A DNA stretch of 64,000 nt from Sphingomonas sp. (GTDB taxonomy: Bacteria; Pseudomonadota; Alphaproteobacteria; Sphingomonadales; Sphingomonadaceae): NCBI GenBank assembly GCA_021732445.1, contig JAKFUZ010000005.1:1-64000 (forward strand). The letters are read 5' to 3'. The notes beneath the pieces are model-generated. The model made no database searches and was not told where the DNA came from. It was given only the letters and a program-made list of their open reading frames with translations. Position 1 is the stretch's first letter, and each line of letters begins with the position of its first letter. Both the position numbers and the translations under genes were made by a program. Of the stretch, positions 1 to 7,957 are shown piece after piece.

Positions 1-74
1 GCCCGGTGCTCGCCAACCATGCGGACCGCGCGCTCACGGACCTCAGGCGAAAACTTGTTCGTTATCTTGCTCAT
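1..74 (-). CDS. IS3-family transposase OrfA, N-terminal 24 codons only
   Basis: The ATG is at 74 on the minus strand and the frame reads MSKITNKFSPEVRERAVRMV, then GEHRA to the window edge. This is the characteristic start of the helix-turn-helix OrfA of IS3-family elements (InsE/IS407 type), which pairs with OrfB by frameshifting to give the transposase. A ribosome-binding sequence (AGAAGGAG) lies about 10 bases upstream. The gene continues left of the window. Confidence 0.8.
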   Translation of the reverse strand, partial: MSKITNKFSPEVRERAVRMVGEHR

Positions 75-127
75 AGTGCAGGCTCCTTCTCACAAGTTGG
101 AGCCTCCGGGAAATCCGGGACGCTTCA
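1..127 (-). mobile_element. End of an IS3-family (IS407-like) insertion sequence
   Basis: Reading the minus strand, the outer end begins TGAAGCGTCCCGG at 127, a typical IS3-family (IS407 group) terminal repeat. About 50 bases further in, a short transposase OrfA start follows. Only this end is in the window, so the target-site duplication and the other end cannot be checked. It interrupts the efflux gene at 128-414. Confidence 0.75.
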
Positions 128-414
128 CTGGCTTCTTGCTCAATCGTCCCGCCAGAGCGCGTTAGGATATCACCGCGCGCAATCGGTGGCCCAACAAACG
201 GCCCTCTCGCTGCGCGGCGCTGGGCGTCAGCTTGTGCCTTCAAAGCCGGATTTGCCGCCGCTTCGGGTAGTAGCGCGGCGGCTCGCTCAAAGGCTTCATG
301 TAGCGACGTTACAGACGTGCTGTCTTGCGCCGCTGCCGGTGCAGCCCACATCAAAACCGCGCTAAGCGTCAACATGGCGACGCCAAAGCTGTGCCAAACC
401 ATCTTGTGGCTCAT
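43..414 (-). pseudogene. CnrC/CzcC-like outer-membrane efflux protein, truncated by the IS
   Basis: The start at 414 gives an N-terminal signal peptide (hydrophobic core, cleavage near AAPAAAQ about residue 31), then a segment resembling the first helix of TolC-family metal-efflux outer-membrane proteins (LHEAFERAAALLPEA). The native frame is lost at the IS end (position 127, about residue 95), and the last 27 or so residues are IS-encoded. Its place after cnrYXH matches the C gene of cnr/ncc/czc CBA efflux operons, which form a trimeric outer-membrane channel for Ni/Co/Zn export. The stub should not make a working channel. The family call is moderate because only 95 native residues remain. 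Confidence 0.6.
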
Positions 415-482
415 CGAACGGTTTTTCTGATCATACGTATAATACGCAGGCAATTGGCATTGCCCCCAAAACATGCGCATTT

Positions 483-986
483 TTATGAGGCAGGAACTTT
501 CGGCTTTTTGTCGGCGGATGACCAGTGGATATGGACTATCTTCCATTGCCCGTCGTTTCGCCGCAACATCATCGTTTCGGTGGAAGCACTGTCGATGGTT
601 TTGTCCTTGTGAGTGCCGGTTGTGTCGCCTTGGCTCAACACCCACGCAACGTCTCCGCTCGCTTGGGCAGAGCGTGCAGAAACGACCTGCTTCACACCCT
701 TAGAAAATGCCATGTCCGCTTCCAAATGATGCGAAGCATATTCCGCCTTGCTCGTTTCTGCGTAGCCACTTTCATAGATCAGGACGTCGTCAGCCAAGAG
801 CGCCAATGCTCGTTCGGAGTCACCATCCTTCAATGCTTTGTGAAATGCGTCCACCACATCCGTCGCAGGCTTTGCGACTGCATCACTTTGTGTTTGTGAT
901 GTTTCTTCTAATTTTGCATCTGGTGCGTTTGGCCCGCAGCCTAACAGAATGGCCGATGCCAACCCACAAATGATAAAATTCTTCAT
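483..986 (-). CDS. SnoaL/DUF4440-like lipoprotein in the metal-resistance operon
   Basis: 167 aa. A lipoprotein signal ends at Cys17 (lipobox LLGC), so it is probably anchored in the inner or outer membrane facing the periplasm. Residues from about 45 to 160 have the pattern of the NTF2-like DUF4440/SnoaL fold (VVDAFHKALKDGD near the start, DGQWKIVHIHWSS at the end). Start ATG at 986 has a good ribosome site (GAGGAAC) within the 2-base gap after the sigma gene. DUF4440 proteins with His-rich ends recur in sphingomonad heavy-metal operons; a metal-binding role is inference. Confidence 0.7.
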   Translation of the reverse strand: MKNFIICGLASAILLGCGPNAPDAKLEETSQTQSDAVAKPATDVVDAFHKALKDGDSERALALLADDVLIYESGYAETSKAEYASHHLEADMAFSKGVKQVVSARSAQASGDVAWVLSQGDTTGTHKDKTIDSASTETMMLRRNDGQWKIVHIHWSSADKKPKVPAS

Positions 987-988
987 AG

Positions 989-1573
989 TCAGTTCCTCGT
1001 TGATAAATTATCTATCCACGTTCCTATTTGTCGCTCCAGTTCTTGGCGCGCCCGGCGTGTTCGGCCTTCGATAGCCTTTGCACTCAACCCCAATTGAACG
1101 CCTGCTTGCTCGTGGCTGAAGCCTTCGAAAACGGTTAACAACAACGGTTCCTTCAGGCCACGCGGCAACATCGCGATGGCCCTTTCGAGCAAAAGCAGTT
1201 CTTGATTTGCGCTTATCAACGTATCGGCTGTCGGCGCGGTGTCTGGAATATCAAGGGCTTCCGTTGGCCATGCGAGCTGAAGAAGCCTGTGAACCTTGAC
1301 CTTGCGGCTGTGATCACGACATTTGTTGAGCGCAATGGTGGTCAGCCAAGGCCCCAGAGGCCGGTCGATATCATACCGACCAAGTCCCTGCCACGCTGCC
1401 ACAAAAACCTGCTGAAGCAGATCGTGCGCTTCCTCGTCACGGCCGACGTAACGGCTGATGAAGGCAAAGACAGGAGTTTTGTAACGGCTAATAATAACGG
1501 TGAAGGCTTGATTGTCGCCAGCGATAGCACGTACGCAAATCTCGCGATCGGTATGCGCTTTTATTGACGTCAC
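989..1573 (-). CDS. cnrH: ECF sigma factor, CnrH-like
   Basis: 194 aa. Region sigma2 lies at about residues 25-95 (VFAFISRYVGRDEEAHDLLQ is a typical ECF region 2) and sigma4 at about 125-185 (LPRGLKEPLLL, then FSHEQAGVQLGLSAKAIEG as the helix-turn-helix). It starts at GTG 1573, overlapping the stop of the upstream gene by 4 bases (GTGA). Known: CnrH is held by the membrane anti-sigma CnrY and released when periplasmic CnrX binds Ni or Co. The Y-X-H order here is the same. The symbol is assigned by operon architecture as well as by family. Confidence 0.8.
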   Translation of the reverse strand: MTSIKAHTDREICVRAIAGDNQAFTVIISRYKTPVFAFISRYVGRDEEAHDLLQQVFVAAWQGLGRYDIDRPLGPWLTTIALNKCRDHSRKVKVHRLLQLAWPTEALDIPDTAPTADTLISANQELLLLERAIAMLPRGLKEPLLLTVFEGFSHEQAGVQLGLSAKAIEGRTRRARQELERQIGTWIDNLSTRN

Positions 1574-2013
1574 TGGGGTTCTTGCATCAACGCTTGTGCA
1601 ACCGAGCGATCAAATGTCTCCGCCTGATCGGGGTTAAGTACCGAACGCATCCTAAAAATATGGCTGACGGTTTCTTTTTGGTATTTGCCTAACGTGATAT
1701 GAACATGTTCAATTGCCATTTTCACTTCAGGGCCGTCTCGCTTGCTGCTCTGGATCGCCTTTGCCAATTCTACATTAGCGCTATGTGCGTTGGCCTCCAG
1801 CCGTGAACGAATAAGGGAAAAACGCTTCTCTTCTTCGGCAATATTCTGATCTTGGGCCTTCGATAGGTTTAATTTGCTGTGCAACATCGCGTGAAGCGCA
1901 TTGTCGGGCGTCTCTTTCGGAGCGAGTAGTTTCGTGCCTACAAAAGCACCGCCAATGCCTGCCAAAAATGCCAAGAGCACCGTCAATATGATTGCGCGAC
2001 GAGCGGGGTTCAT
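1570..2013 (-). CDS. cnrX: Periplasmic metal sensor, CnrX-like
   Basis: 147 aa. One N-terminal membrane segment (about residues 8-28), then a helical periplasmic domain of the CnrX/Spy-like type. Metal-ligand candidates are His42 and His46 (LHAMLHSKL) and the HVHITLGKYQKETVSHIF stretch near residues 103-120, which matches the helical-hairpin site of CnrX. It overlaps the upstream gene by ATGA and the downstream sigma gene by GTGA, so the three should be translated together. Inferred role: sensing Ni2+/Co2+ in the periplasm and releasing the sigma factor. Confidence 0.8.
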   Translation of the reverse strand: MNPARRAIILTVLLAFLAGIGGAFVGTKLLAPKETPDNALHAMLHSKLNLSKAQDQNIAEEEKRFSLIRSRLEANAHSANVELAKAIQSSKRDGPEVKMAIEHVHITLGKYQKETVSHIFRMRSVLNPDQAETFDRSVAQALMQEPQ

Positions 2014-2279
2014 GAGGGTAGCGCCAGCAGCGCTGACGGTGCCAAATGTGCGCCCGAAATCAAAGTCTCGTGACTTTGACTGCTTGCAGCCGCGACACCG
2101 CCAAGGCTGACGCCGACGATCATGGCCGCCGTCATCGCCCCAAGTCTTATGGGTCTTTGCGATTTGATGACTAATGTCGTTTGGGCGAGACCACGCATCA
2201 CCCCAATCTCGATTTGCGATAGATCAACATGGTCCAACGGCGCGTGCGCCAGTTTTGCCAATGCACTGTCAATGTCCAT
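2010..2279 (-). CDS. cnrY: CnrY-like membrane anti-sigma factor
   Basis: 89 aa from ATG 2279. This start is preferred because AAAGGG sits 8 bases upstream; an in-frame GTG at 2288 lies inside that site. The N-terminal half is cytoplasmic (DIDSALAKLAHAPLDHVDLS), then one membrane helix (about residues 46-68), then a short periplasmic tail. Short sigma-binding N-termini followed by one helix are the hallmark of CnrY. It is the first gene of the minus-strand Y-X-H operon. Confidence 0.7.
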   Translation of the reverse strand: MDIDSALAKLAHAPLDHVDLSQIEIGVMRGLAQTTLVIKSQRPIRLGAMTAAMIVGVSLGGVAAASSQSHETLISGAHLAPSALLALPS

Positions 2280-2974
2280 GACGCTCACCCTTTATCGAAA
2301 ACTGTTCCTACCTAGCTATACGTAGGATGGGACGTTATCCCCCATATTTGACCATCGGCGCATCGCCATTGAAGACGCAAATGATAAGAAGCCCTCCTCC
2401 AGGCACATCCAAAACACCTTGGGCGCTGCCTTCGGCAACCTGTTCTATCCGCTGGCGCAGACCAAGCCCGTAGTCTTGGCCCTTCGGGTGACGATCGGGA
2501 GCGCGGGAAAATGGGCGGGATTTTCTAAGGTCGCACTCTTTCCCGCGCTGCGCGCTCCTTGAGGGTGCGGTGTCTTGGGGCTGACCCGCTGGCGCTCGTG
2601 CCTCTCTCCTTGCCGTGCGAGCGCCGGCCGCGCTTTCGCTCCGACCGGCGGGGCTGCGCCGATGGCGCAACTGCCTTGTCTTCGCTCTGCTTGCCGTCAC
2701 ACCGCCCGTCGGCGTCGCGCCGTGCAAGGGTGCCGTTGCCTGTGCCGCGTCGCGGCTGAGGGAGCCTGACCGGCCCCGTTTCCTGATAGGCGGGAACGCC
2801 AAGGGCTTTGCCCTCTCATTTCCCAAAGCGGAATAGTCGCCCCCGTGTGGCGGGCTTCGCCCGCTGGCCCGCGCCAGGGCAACGATTCAGCTTACCCTCC
2901 CCCTCCCATCCTCGCCGGAAGGCAGAGCCGCATGTCGCAGCCAGTGCGGCTTTCAGCCCAAGAGGAGGCAGGAA
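2280..2974. other. Long intergenic stretch: cnr promoter region, possible gene remnant, GC-rich spacer
   Basis: No gene with a credible start was found. Next to cnrY, an inverted GGGA...TCCC repeat (2329-2341) and a CGTATA word near 2319 could belong to the cnr promoter; a related CGTATTATACG word lies upstream of the cut efflux gene near 435-446. On the plus strand a frame without start is open from 2326 to 2563 (see findings). From about 2564 to 2974 the DNA is very GC-rich with a 6-bp hairpin GCGGGC-TTC-GCCCGC (2850-2864). The ribosome site of the next gene (GAGGAGG) ends it. Confidence 0.5.
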
Positions 2975-3187
2975 ATGTGTGATTTGCAGTTGATGTATCG
3001 TGAATGCGGGGCCGAGACCCGCGATGATTATTTGCGCGGGCTGGCCAATGAGAACGGTTTGCCGCTGGCCTGTGTGCGGCGGATTGCCGACCGGCTTGGC
3101 GAACGCGAGGATTTCGGGGCGTTGGTCCTGATTTGCGAAGAGCGTCATGCGCGCCGCGCCACCGTTGCACAGGGGCGGGTTCAGTGA
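2975..3187 (+). CDS. Small conserved-looking element protein of unknown function
   Basis: 70 aa, acidic, with two Cys near the ends (Cys2, Cys9) plus Cys34 and Cys58. It starts at ATG 2975 behind a strong AAGAGGAGG site and ends in a GTGA overlap with the next small gene. The sequence (YRECGAETRDDYLRGLA) gives no family that can be named with certainty. Its place just before parB suggests an element-maintenance role, but nothing in the sequence proves this. Confidence 0.65.
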   Translation: MCDLQLMYRECGAETRDDYLRGLANENGLPLACVRRIADRLGEREDFGALVLICEERHARRATVAQGRVQ

Positions 3188-3378
3188 GCGTTCCGGCCCC
3201 CAACGCGCGCATTCCACCGCCCGACCCCAATCAGATCATGATTGCGGGCATCGCGCCCGTCAGCATGGGCGAACGGCTTGGCTGGCTTGCCGCGCAGCCG
3301 ATGCAGCCCCGCCGTGAACAACGCCCGCTCGACGTCGGGTTTTGGGACCCGATGCGAAACCAGATCGAAATGTTCTGA
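3184..3378 (+). CDS. Small hypothetical protein, translationally coupled
   Basis: 64 aa if it starts at GTG 3184, which overlaps the previous stop (GTGA). The protein is proline-rich at the N-terminus (IPPPDPNQIMIAGIAPVSMG) with no membrane segment. The coupling and the 34-base gap to parB suggest a three-gene operon. Function unknown; the same frame is open further upstream inside the previous gene, so the start rests on the overlap. Confidence 0.5.
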   Translation: MSVPAPNARIPPPDPNQIMIAGIAPVSMGERLGWLAAQPMQPRREQRPLDVGFWDPMRNQIEMF

Positions 3379-3412
3379 CCGACCGAAAATCACTCAATCA
3401 AGGAATACGACC

Positions 3413-5272
3413 GTGACACTCCAGACCGTGAAACTCTCGCAGCTTCGCCTGTCCCCGCTCAACGTGCGGCGCGTGAAGCCCAAGGCCATCGACCAGCTTG
3501 CCGCCGATATGCTGGCACATGGTCAGTTGCAGAACCTTGTCGTTTACGCCGAAGGCAATCGTTTCGAAGTTGCCGCCGGAGGCCGTCGCTATCGCGCCTT
3601 CAAGCAGCTTGAAAAGGCCAGGGCAATTCCGTCTTGCCACCCTGTCAGCGTGGACGTGCGCGACAAGGCCGAGGCGGTCGAACTGTCCTTAGCCGAGAAT
3701 GTCCAGCGTGAGGACATGCACATTGCTGATGCGGTGATCGCTTATGGCGACCTCCACCGCGACGGCCAGCCGCCCGAGGACATTGCCGCACGGTTCGGCG
3801 TTGCCCTGTCCTACGTCAAGAAGGTGCTGCGCCTGTCGGCATTGCACCCCGATGCGCTTGCCTGTCTGGCGCGCGATCAGATCGGTATGGAGGCGGCACA
3901 GGCATTGACCCTGACCAACGACCACGACCGCCAGCTTGAGGCATTGAAGCGGTTCGGCAACAGCGCGCACCAAATCAGGCGGATGCTGACCGAGGAAAAG
4001 GTCGTCACCACCGACGCGCTGTTCCTGTTCGTCGGACATGATACCTACCGCGCAGCAGGCGGCACGATCACCGCCGACCTGTTCGCCGAGGACGGCGATG
4101 GCTTTGCCGACGACCCCGAGTTGGTCGAGACGCTGGCAACTGCGAAGATGGCCGAGGTCGAGGCGGGCTATCGTGCGGACGGATGGAGCGATGTTCGGGC
4201 TTCGCTCGAACGACCCAAGGACTATTACACCCTCGTCACCGTCCATGCCGAAGGGAGCCGTGAACCGACCGCAGCCGAAGCGGCGGAGCGCGCGAGACGC
4301 CAGACGGCGGCGGATGCTCGCAGGGATGAACTTGGTCACGGTAATCATTGGGGCGACAGGCTGTTCAGCGGGTTCGAGCGCGATGTGCGTATCCTCGAAA
4401 ACAGCCTGTGCGTGTTTACCGATGCACAGAAGACCGAAGGCGCGATGGTGCTGTTCGTGGGGCATGGCGGCGAGGTTGAGGCCAAGGCCATTCGCACCAA
4501 GCGGATAGCCAAGGATACGAAGGATGGCGCACCCGCCATCAAGCCCGACTATTCGGGGGCGATGATCGAAACGCTATCCAAGGTCAAGACGCTGGCGGTG
4601 CAGGAGGCGGTGGCGACAAACCCCGCGCTGGCGCTCGACATCTTGCTCGATTGCCTTGTCGGGCAGGGCATCCACAGCGAACCGTCTTATTACTCCCCGC
4701 TGTCGCTTCGTCTTGAAGGGTTCAACGCTGGCGTCCCCGACGACATGATGACGATGACCGAGATCGCGTCGGTCGATGAGATCGGCGGCAGCGACTTCGC
4801 CGCACTGCCCGAGGTCAACCGGTTCGCAGCCATTCGCGGGATGGACGCCGAGGCCAAGGGCCGCTTGCTGGCGGTGCTTGTTGCCCGCCAGATCAATGGC
4901 GGCGAGACGTCCGGCTCGCGCCGTGACCGTCGCCACCAAAGGTTCGACCAGATCGCCTTTGCCTCTGGCGTCGATATGGTCGCCAAGTGGCAAGCGCCGG
5001 TCGCTTTTTACGACCGTCTCAAAAAGTCCGTGATCGCCAAGATCATGACCGAGGTGCTGGGCAAGGCCGTCGCCGACAATTGCGCCAAGATGAAGAAGGG
5101 CGACCTAGCCGTTGCCGCCGCCGAGCGGATAGCAGGGCGTGGGTGGCTGCCGCCCGAGCTTGTGATCGCGGAGCCGCCTGTCGAGGTCGCGCAGGAGCGC
5201 CCCGTGTTCGGCGACGACGATAGCGGCGAGGACGACGAAGCCGCCGAGTTCGAGGAAGAAGACGCGGCTTGA
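3413..5272 (+). CDS. ParB/Spo0J-family partition-like protein
   Basis: 619 aa from GTG 3413, preceded by AAGGAA; the open frame extends upstream but has no better start. The ParB N-terminal domain spans about residues 5-95 (LSPLNVRR, then FEVAAGGRRYRAFKQL and AVELSLAENVQREDM), followed by a helix-turn-helix region (PEDIAARFGVALSYVKKVLR). A long C-terminal region from about 200 on is not typical of chromosomal ParB, and the end is very acidic (about 20 Asp/Glu). No ParA is adjacent. On sphingomonad mobile elements such long ParB-like proteins often stand alone; a maintenance or regulatory role is inferred. Confidence 0.85.
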   Translation: MTLQTVKLSQLRLSPLNVRRVKPKAIDQLAADMLAHGQLQNLVVYAEGNRFEVAAGGRRYRAFKQLEKARAIPSCHPVSVDVRDKAEAVELSLAENVQREDMHIADAVIAYGDLHRDGQPPEDIAARFGVALSYVKKVLRLSALHPDALACLARDQIGMEAAQALTLTNDHDRQLEALKRFGNSAHQIRRMLTEEKVVTTDALFLFVGHDTYRAAGGTITADLFAEDGDGFADDPELVETLATAKMAEVEAGYRADGWSDVRASLERPKDYYTLVTVHAEGSREPTAAEAAERARRQTAADARRDELGHGNHWGDRLFSGFERDVRILENSLCVFTDAQKTEGAMVLFVGHGGEVEAKAIRTKRIAKDTKDGAPAIKPDYSGAMIETLSKVKTLAVQEAVATNPALALDILLDCLVGQGIHSEPSYYSPLSLRLEGFNAGVPDDMMTMTEIASVDEIGGSDFAALPEVNRFAAIRGMDAEAKGRLLAVLVARQINGGETSGSRRDRRHQRFDQIAFASGVDMVAKWQAPVAFYDRLKKSVIAKIMTEVLGKAVADNCAKMKKGDLAVAAAERIAGRGWLPPELVIAEPPVEVAQERPVFGDDDSGEDDEAAEFEEEDAA

Positions 5273-5279
5273 TGATCGG

Positions 5280-5310
5280 GAGGGCGGGCCGACAGGTCCG
5301 CCCTCATTTT
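5280..5310 (+). terminator. Intrinsic terminator after the parB-like gene
   Basis: An 11-bp stem (5280-5290 with 5295-5305, one G-U pair) and a GACA loop, followed by TTTT. It lies 8 bases after the parB stop and fits rho-independent termination. Confidence 0.75.
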
Positions 5311-5346
5311 CCTGTCCCTACGAGAGCCTGTCCTAGAGTTCGCGCG

Positions 5347-5425
5347 GCCCGTCCCTGCTGGACGGGCAAAGACCGGACGTTCCGACCGGCCTCAAATCGG
5401 CACGGCAGCTTATAGCTGCCGTGCC
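5347..5425. repeat. Two further perfect hairpins between convergent genes
   Basis: Stem 5347-5354/5360-5367 (8 bp, loop CTGCT) and stem 5399-5409/5415-5425 (11 bp, loop TTATA). Both are perfect and neither has a clear T-tract. They sit between the parB-like gene and the convergent ATPase gene. Termination from the opposite side, or a structured RNA or protein-binding site, are all possible. Confidence 0.7.
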
Positions 5426-5461
5426 AATCGCGCGCGAAGGATTATGGATATTTTTGGGTAT

Positions 5462-6694
5462 CTATTTGGATATCGCCGCAGGCGACCACAGCGCGGAAAT
5501 CGGCAATGCGCGCCGCTTGTCGCCAAAGGGAAGCGCGTCCGATCCGTCATAGAACACGACGCCGCCGACAAATCTGTCACCCGCCACATCCGCCAGCTTG
5601 GCGATGCCGAAAAAATCCTTGGCGGTGACGGTGGCGGACGCCTTGACCTCGATACCCGCGAGCCTGCCTTCGCTGTCTTCGACGACAATATCGACTTCGC
5701 TGCTATTGAGGTCGCGGAAGTGCGAAAAGTCGTAGCGCCCCTCGCTCCAGCCGCATTGCTTTTCCAGTTCTGCCAGCACGAAACTTTCGAGCAGGTTGCC
5801 GAACGGCGTCTTGTCGTGTTCGAGCTGCGCCGCCGTTACCCGCGCCAGCATTGCGGCCAGCCCGGAATCGACGAAGTGCAGCTTCGGCGATTTCATCAGC
5901 CGTTTGACGCTGTTGCTCGACCACGCCGGGAGCGTCCGCACGACAAAAATCTGTTCGGCCAGCGCGACATAGCGTTGCGCCGTCTTGCGGTCGATCTTGA
6001 GGCGTCCGCCAAGGTCGGTTGCATTGACCGGCTGGCCGTTGAGTGCCGCCAGCATCCGGAGGAAAAGCGGGAGATCGGCAGCGCGCTCGACATTGGCAAT
6101 GTCAGGCAAGTCGCGTTCCGCGATGGCCTTCGCATAGGCGGCAAACCAATCACGGCGACGCACTCCGGCCTCACGGGTAACGGCATCGGGATAACCGCCG
6201 GTCAGCACCCGTCCGATAAGATCGCGGTCGCGGCCTGCACCCAGAAAGCTATTGCCAGCAAACAGCCGGTCGAGAAATCGGGCAGGGCCGTTTGCCGCCA
6301 GTTCGTCCTGGCTCAATGGTAGCAGCGGGAGCATCTCGATCCGCCCCGCCATCGAATCCTGCATATCGCGCAGGGTCAATATGTTGGCCGAGCCGGTTAC
6401 GAGAAACCGGCCCGGTCTCCGGTCGGCATCGACCGACTGCTTGATCGCCAGCATGAGGTCGGGCGCGCGCTGGATTTCGTCGATGATCGCGCGATCCGCA
6501 TCGCGGATCAGCCCGACCGGATCGGTGAGCGCCGCATTGCGTGTCGCCGGATCGTCCAGCGAGATAAAGCGCCGGTCATCACCGAAGGACTGCGCCAGCG
6601 TCGTCTTGCCCGACTGGCGCGGGCCAACGATGCCCAGCACCGGCGTATCGGCCAATATGATGCGGGCGCGCTCTGCGGCGTAACGCGGATACAT
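5462..6694 (-). CDS. AAA-family ATPase with DUF4143-type C-terminus
   Basis: 410 aa. Start ATG 6694 is chosen for the AAAGGAA site 11 bases upstream. Walker A is GPRQSGKTT near residue 25, Walker B is RAIIDEIQ near 70, and the sensor-type VTGSAN motif is near 98. The C-terminal DUF4143 region ends in a PD-(D/E)XK-like pattern (EVDIVVED ... GIEVKAS, about residues 325-355). Members of this AAA_14/DUF4143 group are common on mobile elements; their biochemical role is poorly known. It is monocistronic and convergent with the parB-like gene. Confidence 0.85.
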   Translation of the reverse strand: MYPRYAAERARIILADTPVLGIVGPRQSGKTTLAQSFGDDRRFISLDDPATRNAALTDPVGLIRDADRAIIDEIQRAPDLMLAIKQSVDADRRPGRFLVTGSANILTLRDMQDSMAGRIEMLPLLPLSQDELAANGPARFLDRLFAGNSFLGAGRDRDLIGRVLTGGYPDAVTREAGVRRRDWFAAYAKAIAERDLPDIANVERAADLPLFLRMLAALNGQPVNATDLGGRLKIDRKTAQRYVALAEQIFVVRTLPAWSSNSVKRLMKSPKLHFVDSGLAAMLARVTAAQLEHDKTPFGNLLESFVLAELEKQCGWSEGRYDFSHFRDLNSSEVDIVVEDSEGRLAGIEVKASATVTAKDFFGIAKLADVAGDRFVGGVVFYDGSDALPFGDKRRALPISALWSPAAISK

Positions 6695-7061
6695 AAATCG
6701 TTCGTTCCTTTCGGTTGAATGGAGTTTCATATCTGGAATAACGGGATTTAACAAGTCGAAAAACGGGAATTGTGTGACTGCAATTCGGGAGTTAGTTCGC
6801 TAAAATGACGGCAAATCCACAGTGCCGATGCTGCTCCTCATTCACTACACTATGTGTCACGTTACCGACCGTATCAGCCCCTGTCCTTGATGAACGGACA
6901 CTTGGCCGCTGGCACCGCCTTCATGCGCGCAAGCAAAAAACCGGCCTTGCGGCCTACGGTTTCCATGAATGGAGCCTCCGTTTTTTGGCTGGCGCGCAGG
7001 CGGCGCGCGGCCCTGTCATGTCCGTCAGGACATTTCGCCTGACACGATCAGGAGAAGCCCC
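6695..7061. other. Intergenic region upstream of ssb with two hairpins
   Basis: No convincing gene. It must hold the promoters of the divergent ATPase and ssb genes. Two inverted repeats are visible: 6938-6946/6951-6962 (AAACCG-GCC paired with GGC...CGGTTT) and 7018-7023/7028-7033 (ATGTCC-GTCA-GGACAT, flanked by TGTC and GACA). The second is 28 bases before the ssb start and could be an operator or 5'-leader structure. Confidence 0.5.
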
Positions 7062-7400
7062 ATGCAGAACATCGTCGAATTTCACATCATCGGACGGCTC
7101 GGCAGGATCGACCCCGCCAAGAACGTCACCCACATCTCGGTCGCCACCAATTACAACCGCCGCGAAGGCGAAACATGGAAGTCCGATCCGCAATGGCATC
7201 GCATCACCCTGTTTGACAAGTTGCGCGACCGGCTCACCAACACCACAATCGGCGATCTTGTCCGCATTACCGGGCGCATCGGCCAGTCGAAATACAAGGT
7301 TGACGGTCACACCCAATACTCGGTTGACCTGATCGCGGACGGCTTCGCGATCCTCGCCAAAGGCAGAGGCAAGCCTGCCGCCGATGAGGCTGGCGAATGA
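7062..7400 (+). CDS. ssb: Short single-stranded DNA-binding protein of the element
   Basis: 112 aa from ATG 7062, with AGGAG 8 bases upstream. The OB-fold of SSB is seen: N-terminal VEFHIIGRLGRID, THISVATNYNRR, the WHRITLFDKL strand and the GDLVRITGRI strand. It is shorter than chromosomal SSB (about 150-180 aa) and has no acidic DDDIPF-type tail, as is usual for element-encoded versions. It probably protects single-stranded DNA during conjugative transfer. Confidence 0.88.
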   Translation: MQNIVEFHIIGRLGRIDPAKNVTHISVATNYNRREGETWKSDPQWHRITLFDKLRDRLTNTTIGDLVRITGRIGQSKYKVDGHTQYSVDLIADGFAILAKGRGKPAADEAGE

Positions 7401-7407
7401 GCATCGA

Positions 7408-7436
7408 GCGGGGTGGCGTTGCCGCCCCGCATTTTT
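7408..7436 (+). terminator. Intrinsic terminator after ssb
   Basis: A 10-bp stem 7408-7417/7421-7430 with one G-U pair and a GTT loop, followed by ATTTTT. It begins 8 bases after the ssb stop. Confidence 0.85.
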
Positions 7437-7609
7437 CGGCATAGCTGATGACCGCAATGTCGGGGAGTCCGGGCAGGCAGCTTTTGGGAAACAACACAGC
7501 GAGAGCGGACAATCACTAGGTTGCTTTGCAACCCGAGGCCTGTATCACCTTGAATGACGTTGCCGCACCGGGTGGCGAGCATGTGTGCGGACCACCAAAG
7601 AGACAGACT

Positions 7610-7957
7610 ATGGCCGTCACGAGGATCATTGCTAACTTGGCTGCGTCAGACCCGATTGCACTAGCAAAATTTTATGAGGGTTTATTCGAACTCGACCTCA
7701 CTTTCGACATGGGGTGGATCGCATTTCTCACCAGTGACAATACGCAGAAAATTGAGCTGCACACTGCCTCTGGGGGAGGGGTCGGTACAGAATTGCCCGT
7801 GATTTCGATTGGCGTGGACGATCTAGACGCCACCGAAACCGCCGTTCGCGCTGCTGGAGCAGAGGTGGTTTACGGCCCGGTTAAGGAAGCCTGGGGACTT
7901 CGCCGCTTCTTTTTCCGCGATCCAGCGGGAAATCTTGTGAATGTCGTCGATAGTTGA
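7610..7957 (+). CDS. VOC-superfamily (glyoxalase-like) protein
   Basis: 115 aa from ATG 7610 (AAAGAGACA upstream). The two halves of the VOC fold are seen: N-terminal TRIIANLAASDPIALAKFYE, and C-terminal VGVDDLDATETAVRAAGA leading to FFFRDPAGNLVNVVD, where the RDPAGN/NxVxV motif is conserved in the family. VOC proteins cover lyases, dioxygenases and antibiotic-binding proteins; the substrate cannot be read from sequence. Lower GC than its neighbours, so it is probably cargo. Confidence 0.82.
   Translation: MAVTRIIANLAASDPIALAKFYEGLFELDLTFDMGWIAFLTSDNTQKIELHTASGGGVGTELPVISIGVDDLDATETAVRAAGAEVVYGPVKEAWGLRRFFFRDPAGNLVNVVDS

Noticed and set aside
2335..2826. 163-aa minus-strand ORF in the GC-rich spacer
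   Set aside because: Arg/Ala/Pro-rich sequence typical of random GC-rich frames, with no ribosome site and no recognisable domain.
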